Positions 1 through 6,269 of a stretch of DNA of 7,870 nucleotides are shown in pieces. The notes under the pieces were generated by a model. It saw nothing but the letters and a program-made list of their open reading frames with translations, searched no databases and had not been told where the DNA came from. Each line of letters begins with the position of its first letter. Positions within the stretch are counted from its first letter, which is position 1. A program made the translations under genes and the position numbers. This DNA comes from JADJLQ01 sp034439915 (GTDB taxonomy: Bacteria > Bacteroidota > Bacteroidia > Chitinophagales > Saprospiraceae): positions 1 to 7,870 of the forward strand of contig JAWXBI010000093.1 of assembly GCA_034439915.1 (NCBI GenBank). The letters are read 5' to 3'.

Positions 1-32
1 AGGTTAAGGTTAAGGTTAAGGTTAAGGTTAAG
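1..32. repeat. AGGTTA hexamer tandem array (truncated by window edge)
   Basis: The first 32 bases are a perfect tandem array of AGGTTA: five full units plus AG, with no mismatch. It begins at base 1, so its full length is unknown. It lies about 60 bases past the stop codon of the SET gene and is non-coding as far as can be seen. Perfect short-unit arrays of this kind change length by replication slippage. It resembles a telomere repeat only superficially and is not an origin or CRISPR signature. Confidence 0.9.
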
Positions 33-88
33 TCCCGATCCTTCAGGAGAGGTTGAGTTTGAGAAAGTCCCCTCTTAACCTCAACCTT
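18..88. repeat. Inverted repeat formed by the hexamer array and a degenerate reverse copy
   Basis: Bases 18-32 (the end of the AGGTTA array) are complementary to bases 74-88 at 14 of 15 positions, separated by 41 bases. A second, alternative 8-base perfect stem pairs 50-57 (AGGTTGAG) with 80-87 (CTCAACCT). The heptamer AAGTCCC also occurs twice in direct orientation, at 30-36 and 65-71. In the transcript of the minus-strand genes this could fold just after the SET stop codon and protect or end the message. There is no T-tract after the stem, so it is not a classical intrinsic terminator. Confidence 0.6.
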
Positions 89-92
89 TTAT

Positions 93-476
93 TTAACTCC
101 TTACTTCAAACCAAAGTTTGCCCTTAAATCCGGCATCATTGTGATAATGTATGGTCACCTCTTCGCCTCCCTCAATATCCCGGATGGCATGGATATGGAT
201 CTCGCCGGCCTCATAATCAAACACGACTTCAGCATTGGGGGTTTCACTGTGGTTGTATAAACACCCATAACCCAGTGCAAGCGCCAGATCCTGGTCCTTC
301 CATACAAAATAATATTCATAAATCACGGTCCGGTCAATCCACTCCATCTGTGATTTGGGGATAAGGATCACCGGACAGATTTCGATCAGACTTTTTTCCG
401 GGATATCCATAGCAGTATACACTCCTCTGCCTTTTGATTGTGTGGTCCCATAATAAATAGAATCTAATCGTTGCAT
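93..476 (-). CDS. Minimal SET-domain protein (putative protein-lysine methyltransferase)
   Basis: This 127-residue protein is essentially a bare SET domain, the fold that transfers a methyl group from S-adenosylmethionine to a lysine side chain. Visible landmarks are the N-terminal SKGRGVY (residues 14-20), the cofactor-binding and pseudoknot NHS at 75-77 within GCLYNHSETPNA, and the GEEVTIHY motif at 104-111, whose final tyrosine is the usual catalytic position. There is no cysteine-rich post-SET segment, no signal peptide and no membrane segment, so it should be cytoplasmic. The layout resembles the very small viral vSET enzyme more than large eukaryotic SET proteins. The ATG lies one base after the transporter stop (TGATATG), which suggests translational coupling. 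The family assignment is firm; the substrate cannot be read from sequence, and a non-histone target such as a ribosomal or DNA-binding protein is only a guess. Confidence 0.88.
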   Translation of the reverse strand: MQRLDSIYYGTTQSKGRGVYTAMDIPEKSLIEICPVILIPKSQMEWIDRTVIYEYYFVWKDQDLALALGYGCLYNHSETPNAEVVFDYEAGEIHIHAIRDIEGGEEVTIHYHNDAGFKGKLWFEVRS

Positions 477-477
477 A

Positions 478-1353
478 TCAGGTAGCTCTGATCAGTTTGA
501 TCCCACCAATAATCAAAGCCAATCCCACGATGCTGTTGACATGGATCAACTCTCCATCCAACATCCCTAAAAAAATCGCTACGATCGGCATGATATAAGT
601 CACCGTACTCGTATATAAAGCCCCGCTTCTATTGATAATATGGAAGTACAACAGTGACCCCAGCACCGTTCCAATCACGGACAGACACAGAGCCGCCAGG
701 CTGCAGGATAACCAGGGGCTTTGCTGGTTGATTGACGTCCAGTCGGTAACGATAAAAAATAACAATAAAGCGGGTAAGGTCATAGAACCAAATGAAATCG
801 AAGAGATCACATAAGGAGATAAGCCGTGTAAATGTTTCTGGGTGATATTGATCGTGAACGCAGATAATATGATGGAACCAATCATAAATAAACTGTAAAA
901 ACCTACATCAAGACCGTGATGGGCCCGGTCAAACCAGATCAAGATCAGACATCCGCTCAAACCTAACGCTATTCCCCAAAAATTTTTCCACCGGAATTGT
1001 TGTTGGAAAAAACTGATGCCTACTATAAACGTAGCCAAAGGACTCAGCGAAGCCAGGATGCCGGCCAGACTGCTGTCGATCCGGGTTTGGCTCAGGCCCA
1101 TGAGTAAATAAGATGAAAAATATCCCATCAGGCCCAGCAGCAGCAACCACAACCATTGAGCACGTGAAACTAGTCGCGTAGATCGGATAAACCAGGGTAT
1201 AAAACATATTCCCGTAATCATGATTCTGATCAAAGCATATTGGACTGGGGAAAAACAAGGCAATATCCTTTTGATCAGCATAAAAGAACTGCCCCAGACA
1301 CAACCCAGGATGATCAGCAAATAGGCAGGGTCTGTTTTATTGATTTTGGAAAT
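478..1353 (-). CDS. EamA/DMT-superfamily ten-helix transporter, non-ATG start
   Basis: An inner-membrane protein of the drug/metabolite transporter superfamily with two EamA halves. Counting from the TTG at 1320-1318, the first half carries the hallmark VWGSSF (8-13) in helix 1 and the segment around SLAGILASLSP (84-94). The second half starts near residue 140 and carries SGALYTSTVTYIMPIVAIFLG at about 232-252, typical of EamA helix 9. About ten hydrophobic segments are visible. Substrate is unknown; family members export amino acids or other small metabolites. The start is uncertain. The frame is open up to a stop at 1392-1390 but holds no ATG or GTG. TTG at 1320-1318 gives 280 residues with a clipped first helix. 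ATT at 1353-1351 gives 291 residues, a more usual N-terminus (MSKINKTDPAY then the helix) and a normal family length, so I give that end. Its stop TGA sits one base before the SET gene. Confidence 0.85.
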   Translation of the reverse strand: MSKINKTDPAYLLIILGCVWGSSFMLIKRILPCFSPVQYALIRIMITGICFIPWFIRSTRLVSRAQWLWLLLLGLMGYFSSYLLMGLSQTRIDSSLAGILASLSPLATFIVGISFFQQQFRWKNFWGIALGLSGCLILIWFDRAHHGLDVGFYSLFMIGSIILSAFTINITQKHLHGLSPYVISSISFGSMTLPALLLFFIVTDWTSINQQSPWLSCSLAALCLSVIGTVLGSLLYFHIINRSGALYTSTVTYIMPIVAIFLGMLDGELIHVNSIVGLALIIGGIKLIRAT

Positions 1354-1381
1354 CAGGTTTGAAGGGGAAGTGGGCAGGGTA

Positions 1382-4300
1382 TTACAATTTTATGAAAGTT
1401 TGTTTCCAGCTTCCCTCAGCACACTGGAGATCAAAATAATACAAACCGGCGGGCAGATGGAAAAGATCGAGGGCAAAATCCAGGGTGGTAGTGTTCCGTA
1501 CCCTTTGACGATAAAGGATTCTTCCGGTATAATCCCGGATCGAGAAGTCGATCTTATCCTGAGGCTGAACCAAAGTGCCTGACACATGCAGTTCGCGGGA
1601 CACCGGATTGGGAAAAGCTTTCAATCTGGAAAACAAGGGGTCTTTATTTAATCCGGTACTGACTCCTTGTTTGGCATTAACGGTCACAATTAATTGGCCG
1701 CAGTTATTGTTTTTACTTAATTCATCAATCTCCCCGGGCACATCCAGACAAGAAATAAGGTAATAGGTTTGGGTCTTCATGGTATCCGGCAAAAATACCT
1801 TTGAACTCAATTCATGATATTGTCCGAATGAAAGTCCATCGACCCTGGAAGGAGGGAAGCGATAAACAACCTGAGTATCCAACGGGTGTTTTTTGAGGAA
1901 TTGAATTACCTCAAAGGAGGGAGCATCCGTTTCGCCGATATTTTCAATATAGTTGGTAATGGTGAGGGTATCACCCGGATAAATGGTGCCTTTGGCCAAC
2001 TGGAGCCCCAGGAGGTGGAGGTCCGCTTTTTTGGAAGGAACTTGGATTTTTAGCACCATTGAATTGTTTGCCTTTTGGTGCTCGACAAATCGATTTTTTG
2101 CATCAAGGGTCAGGATCAGATAAATTGTTCCAGTCAAAACCTCCTCAGGAATCCTCCAGGCCAGGTCGACAAATTGAATTTGTCCCGGGCCTAATAGGTT
2201 TGTTTGTATGTACCCGGCGGGCAGATCATTCGGAGAAAGTGTGGAATCTTTAGACAAATAAAGGGTATCTGATAGAGCAGGCATTTCCCAATCTCCTTCA
2301 TTGCTGATCTGAAGCACTCCGGGCAATGTTTGATATCTCGATAATGATTCAGGTAATTTTAAATCAACAGCGAGGATATCCGGTAGCTTTTGTTGAAGAA
2401 CTATCCGGGTGGAAACCTCATTGTTTGACTCTTCGGATTCTTTGATTTGACCTTTAGGGTCTAACATCCCGGAAAGCAGATACTCACCGGTTGGTATGGA
2501 TTGGGGCAAATTAAAAATTACGTCCACTGTATCGGGTTGTCCGGGTGACAGGGCCGGTCGGACAATATTCAAACTAGCCAGGGTATCCGGAGCAACCTTA
2601 TTACCGGAAGTGTCGATCAACCAAAGCGAGATCTCAAACGCACCGGAAGCCGCCAACCCGAGGTTGAGCAATTGCAGACCCACATGGAATGAACCACCAC
2701 TTCGTATAGTAGAATCAATATAAGTATAGGGCAAAGCTGCCAGGTCGGAGAGGGGTTCCACTATCAAAGCCGACAGTTCTATGTAGTTATTGTCTTCCCT
2801 GACTTCCTGAATAAGATTAGAAGGATCAACCTGCATCCAGAAAAGAACTTCCTGATCCGTAAACCGGGCGGGCAGGTTGACTGCAATGGTGGTATCCCAG
2901 GCCTGGTTAACTGCCAAAGTATCCACATTAATAGTATAGAAAATGATAGTATCCTTCGCGGTACCCGCAAAAACCTTCAGCCCGACAGCGTGGACACCCA
3001 ATTCTCCAGAATTTATTATTCCGAGTTTTAATGTTGCCGGAAGTTCACTATAGATTATTGCCTGGGTCAATTCAAATGCTTCCACCGCTATATCATAGTA
3101 TGGGTTTCTGATCTGAATTTGATAGGATTGACAATTATTGGTCTCCGACACTTCTTTGATTTTGGACTGATAATCCGTGCAGACATTCAAATAATAATTG
3201 CCTGCAGTAAGCCGACCCGGTAAAATCAATTCCAGTTCTTTCCGCAGGGTGTCTCCCTTATTTACTGAATCCAGGACCACATGAGCGAGGGTCACCGCCG
3301 TACTGGTTTTGATCAGTGATTTATCAGAGATATAAATTTCCGTTTCGGATGCCGGAGCATCCTTCCTTCCAATATTGGCCAGGATGATGGGAAATTTAAA
3401 CGATGATCCTCTTGCAAGCAATGCTGCTGGAGATTTACCAATTAATTTGAGATCCGGTAAGGTTTCCCTCACCCAGGTTTGATTATCCCTGCAATTGTTG
3501 GATTCATTCGCTTCTTTGATATTCAGTTCGGAATCTGCGCATACCATAAAGTATGGCCGGCCCAGCCATTTGAGGTCCTTCAGGGAGATCCTGATCATGG
3601 TTTCGATGGTTTCATTACTTCCCAGAGCTGGGATATCAACGCTGGCAAGTGGTGTGCTTACCCCGGCCGGAGTGTTTGAAATAGATACTTTCGCTTTGAA
3701 AGCACCTGCCTGGAGAAAGCCTTGATTGTAAATGGTAAATCGGATAGTCTGGCTATCCCCCAAATATATTTCAGAAGGCGTGACAAACTGCCCGATGATC
3801 AGGTCCGGAACCGGATTGGTAATAGTTATACTGATCGCTGCACAGTTATTGACTTCATCTGATTCGGAGACTTCATTTTGGTTATCGGAACATACCAGCA
3901 GGGTAAAATTACCCGGGTTGATCAAAGAAGAAACGGCTAATTGTTCAGCCTTTGACTGATTAGGGGCTAATCCCGGTGAACTGATGAATTGCCCGAGCAG
4001 AAGATCATCAGCATCCCAGGTCTTATTATTTTTAGAAAGGTAGACCCCGGTCCAGAACGAGGTGGTAGCTAAAACTCCCTGGTTTAGGTTGTTAAATAAA
4101 ATATTGAACGGGCTTCCGGAAGGACTTGGATTGGCAGTGAGTTTAAGGTCTTTGGGCACCAGATCTGCTTTGTCGATATGTATTTTTAGGGTAAATGATT
4201 TACAGTTGTTGGATTCATCGGATTCCAGGTTGTTATTGGCCGGATCAACACAAATAATTAACTGATAATTGGCTGCATTTAGACCGGAAGGTATGGTTAC

Positions 4301-6244
4301 CGGATTGGTGAAATCGCGGATTCCCTGGTTGTCCATAGCTGGGATAGGCGCGCTAACCAAGACCACATCATTGGAAGAATAAATCCCGTCAGTAGATAAA
4401 ACAACCCCTAGTTGGGTGCTGGTAGTTTTTCCGGGTCCAAGGTTAAAGATCCGGCCTGCCAGCGTAAAAACGGATCCAGGCATTGTGACCGGAGGCACCA
4501 CAGAACTAATGGATAGCGTCAAGTCAGGTATCAGTGATGGGTTGGGTGGTGGGGGCGGGTCATTGGGATTTGAAGGAGGGTCTTGTGCCAATAAAGATAT
4601 GCCCAATGATCTGCAGTTGTTGGCTTCAGAGGATTCCGCTACCGTGCCTCCCTGGTCGGCACATACTAGGATATAATAAGCGCCGGGATTGGTGCCAGAA
4701 GGAAATTTGAAGGTCAACGAACTGTTTGTACTTGCCCCTGCGCTTAATGCAGATATATCTGCTTCAGAAATCGTCAGATCATTTGAAGAAAGTCCGGCAT
4801 CCGTTGAAAAATATGCCCTGCTTTTCGATGCCTGAGCTGTTGCATTACCGGCATTGGCGGTACTAAACTGTATTGTACTGGTAGACGAAGGTGAACTCAG
4901 TTCAAGTGGATTTGCCGTAAGCGCGCTGATGACGAGATCAGGGGAGGTGGTTATTGTACCACCACCGCCAGCACAGCCGGAAAGACAACCCGCATTGTTT
5001 ACCCTGTCCCTTATCCGGTTTCCTGGATGGGTACCAAAACCACTGTTAAAATTTATTCCTATTGAGGTAAGCTGATGACAATAAGACATGATGGTTCCTC
5101 CATCGATGGGTCTAGGTCCGGGAGCACAGGTACCTTCAGGGTTAGCACAATTATCAATTGCACCTCCTGGCCAGGTGCATGATTGAGTATGTGGGGATCC
5201 GAGGTTGTGTCCCATCTCATGAGTTATAACATTGACCGTCCAGGAATAAGTAGGGAAGGTTGTAAAGTTGGCGGAGACCTCACTATAAGCGTAACGGTTG
5301 GTTTTGCACAATACATCCAGCCAGGCCAGGCCATTAAATGTCCCTGATTTTAATCGGATAAAATGCCCCAGGTCGCCATTTATACCACCGGGATATGCTT
5401 TGCTAAAATCCTCCAGTCCCCTATCCGAACTCAAGCCATAAGGTTCGTTAGTCGTCCATACTTTTATTTCAGAAATGTTTGTGCTGATGCCCTCTCTGGA
5501 ATAAATGGTGGAAACGGCATTATAAAAACTCGATACAAAATCAGCCGCACCACCTGGCCCTCCTTTGGCATCATGTACAGACAGGCCACATTCAAAAAAT
5601 ACCCCGACACAACCTGCCGCCGATTGTTGGCCCCTTAAACCACCCTGGCTCAAATTGAGGTCTTTAGTCCAATCGGGCAATTCATTGCTCATGCAGTTAA
5701 ATGAAGGTGCATCCACCTGCCCATCATCAAAGAGCACAAAGGAATTTCTGCGCAATACCGGGCTGTTGCCGATGACCAGATTGCTGCGGCCGGCCGGAGA
5801 GATCATACCCATAACCTCATTTTCAAACAAAGAGATTACCACCAACGACTGGTCCTGGCCTTTGATCTTTCCGGAATAATAGAGTCCGGGGGTATATTCG
5901 AGGTTCCTCGCTTTATCGGTACTTAAAACAAAATCTTCACTGAGGACTTTATTTTCAACCAATTCAACTTCGATGTCCTGACCCTCTAAACCCGGCAGCA
6001 CCAAATTGAAACTGGCCGGTTTTTGTTGTTTGAGCAGCAGATATTGTTTTAGGTCATAGTTCAGGATTCTGACATTGCGATTGGAACGCAGGGCTTTCCA
6101 TTGTAATTCCTGCTGATGATCAACCTGGAACAAACGAACCGCAGGCTTTTGCACCCATGCCGGTGCACTTCCTCCAAGTTCTACACATAGCAGTAACCCT
6201 AAGATCCCCAGCCCATAACATCTAACCAAACCTTTCCAAACCAT
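1382..6244 (-). CDS. Secreted metzincin (reprolysin-like, M12B-type) metalloprotease with nine CARDB repeats and T9SS sorting domain
   Basis: A 1620-residue exported zinc protease. Residues 1-29 form a signal peptide (basic start, hydrophobic 11-20, APA before W30). Residues about 30-200 look like a propeptide. The catalytic domain (about 205-424) has HEMGHNLGSPH at 342-352, giving zinc ligands H342, H346 and H352, the general base E343, and a Met-turn TIMSYC with M386; this is the metzincin pattern. Nine CARDB-type Ig-like repeats of about 119 residues follow (435-1522), with a proline-rich hinge at 555-570 between the first two. Residues about 1541-1620 are a type IX secretion C-terminal domain (FPNP at 1544-1547, PAGLYYF, ending QTFIKL). 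The protein should cross the inner membrane by Sec, the outer membrane by T9SS, and be released or anchored at the surface. The start ATG follows lysS by 25 bases. The reading frame is intact. Substrate is unknown: extracellular protein breakdown or prey/host interaction are both possible. Confidence 0.92.
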   Translation of the reverse strand: MVWKGLVRCYGLGILGLLLCVELGGSAPAWVQKPAVRLFQVDHQQELQWKALRSNRNVRILNYDLKQYLLLKQQKPASFNLVLPGLEGQDIEVELVENKVLSEDFVLSTDKARNLEYTPGLYYSGKIKGQDQSLVVISLFENEVMGMISPAGRSNLVIGNSPVLRRNSFVLFDDGQVDAPSFNCMSNELPDWTKDLNLSQGGLRGQQSAAGCVGVFFECGLSVHDAKGGPGGAADFVSSFYNAVSTIYSREGISTNISEIKVWTTNEPYGLSSDRGLEDFSKAYPGGINGDLGHFIRLKSGTFNGLAWLDVLCKTNRYAYSEVSANFTTFPTYSWTVNVITHEMGHNLGSPHTQSCTWPGGAIDNCANPEGTCAPGPRPIDGGTIMSYCHQLTSIGINFNSGFGTHPGNRIRDRVNNAGCLSGCAGGGGTITTSPDLVISALTANPLELSSPSSTSTIQFSTANAGNATAQASKSRAYFSTDAGLSSNDLTISEADISALSAGASTNSSLTFKFPSGTNPGAYYILVCADQGGTVAESSEANNCRSLGISLLAQDPPSNPNDPPPPPNPSLIPDLTLSISSVVPPVTMPGSVFTLAGRIFNLGPGKTTSTQLGVVLSTDGIYSSNDVVLVSAPIPAMDNQGIRDFTNPVTIPSGLNAANYQLIICVDPANNNLESDESNNCKSFTLKIHIDKADLVPKDLKLTANPSPSGSPFNILFNNLNQGVLATTSFWTGVYLSKNNKTWDADDLLLGQFISSPGLAPNQSKAEQLAVSSLINPGNFTLLVCSDNQNEVSESDEVNNCAAISITITNPVPDLIIGQFVTPSEIYLGDSQTIRFTIYNQGFLQAGAFKAKVSISNTPAGVSTPLASVDIPALGSNETIETMIRISLKDLKWLGRPYFMVCADSELNIKEANESNNCRDNQTWVRETLPDLKLIGKSPAALLARGSSFKFPIILANIGRKDAPASETEIYISDKSLIKTSTAVTLAHVVLDSVNKGDTLRKELELILPGRLTAGNYYLNVCTDYQSKIKEVSETNNCQSYQIQIRNPYYDIAVEAFELTQAIIYSELPATLKLGIINSGELGVHAVGLKVFAGTAKDTIIFYTINVDTLAVNQAWDTTIAVNLPARFTDQEVLFWMQVDPSNLIQEVREDNNYIELSALIVEPLSDLAALPYTYIDSTIRSGGSFHVGLQLLNLGLAASGAFEISLWLIDTSGNKVAPDTLASLNIVRPALSPGQPDTVDVIFNLPQSIPTGEYLLSGMLDPKGQIKESEESNNEVSTRIVLQQKLPDILAVDLKLPESLSRYQTLPGVLQISNEGDWEMPALSDTLYLSKDSTLSPNDLPAGYIQTNLLGPGQIQFVDLAWRIPEEVLTGTIYLILTLDAKNRFVEHQKANNSMVLKIQVPSKKADLHLLGLQLAKGTIYPGDTLTITNYIENIGETDAPSFEVIQFLKKHPLDTQVVYRFPPSRVDGLSFGQYHELSSKVFLPDTMKTQTYYLISCLDVPGEIDELSKNNNCGQLIVTVNAKQGVSTGLNKDPLFSRLKAFPNPVSRELHVSGTLVQPQDKIDFSIRDYTGRILYRQRVRNTTTLDFALDLFHLPAGLYYFDLQCAEGSWKQTFIKL
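1385..1624 (-). other. Type IX secretion C-terminal sorting domain (Por_Secre_tail type)
   Basis: This encodes residues 1541-1620. The block starts with LKAFPNPVSRELHV, continues with SIRDYTGRILYRQ and LPAGLYYFDLQ, and ends in a lysine-containing beta-strand (QTFIKL). This order (FPNP, G-x-(I/L), PAGxYY, terminal F(I/L)K-hydrophobic) is the classic TIGR04183-like tail of Bacteroidota T9SS cargo. In the family the tail is recognised at the outer membrane and removed by the sortase PorU. It is strong evidence for both export route and phylum. Confidence 0.92.
1679..4942 (-). repeat. Nine consecutive CARDB-type Ig-like repeats within the protease gene
   Basis: Each repeat opens with a (P/A/S/Y)D(L/I) motif and closes with an acidic E-rich turn followed by NN, typical of CARDB domains. 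Approximate residues: 435-550, 573-690, 693-810, 813-928, 930-1047, 1050-1163, 1166-1283, 1288-1402 and 1407-1522. The closing NN falls at 542, 679, 799, 916, 1036, 1152, 1274, 1393 and 1513, so the period is 116-122 residues except for the first interval (137), which contains the proline hinge. Repeats 1-5 and 9 end in NNC; repeats 6-8 end in NNY, NNE and NNS. The repeats are well diverged, so the array is old and not a recent DNA-level amplification. The likely role is a stiff stalk or a ligand-binding arm. Confidence 0.87.
4973..5632 (-). other. Metzincin catalytic domain of the secreted protease
   Basis: This encodes residues about 205-424. The zinc site HExxHxxGxxH is encoded at 5221-5189, and the Met-turn methionine (M386) is 34 residues after the third histidine. 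Nine cysteines fall in the domain (212, 219, 313, 356, 366, 373, 389, 420, 424), as expected for an extracellular enzyme held by disulfides. C389 directly follows the Met-turn. A glycine-rich linker (425-430) then leads to the first CARDB repeat. Domain edges are estimates from the sequence pattern, not from an alignment. Confidence 0.85.
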
Positions 6245-6269
6245 CTATTACTTACGTGTAGTTTTATAA

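Noticed and set aside
1..32. CRISPR array or telomere
   Set aside because: The unit is six bases with no spacers, so it is not CRISPR. It differs from known telomere repeats and lies next to ordinary bacterial genes.
33..92. Intrinsic terminator for the gene cluster
   Set aside because: Stems exist, but loops are long (22 or 41 bases) and no T-tract follows on the minus strand. Kept only as an inverted repeat.
929..1303. A 124-residue minus-strand frame overlapping the transporter
   Set aside because: It overlaps the EamA gene in another frame; only the EamA frame shows family motifs and membrane helices.
1340..1582. Short frames on either strand over the 3' end of the protease gene
   Set aside because: They overlap the T9SS tail coding region, which has clear family motifs; none has its own support.
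6158..6244. Lipoprotein signal with C20 as the lipidated cysteine
   Set aside because: The residue before C20 is leucine, not G, A or S, and the protein has a T9SS tail. An ordinary signal peptide ending APA at 27-29 fits better.
1382..6244. Recent tandem duplication of CARDB repeats at DNA level
   Set aside because: The repeats share motifs and period but their sequences are strongly diverged, so there is no sign of recent amplification.
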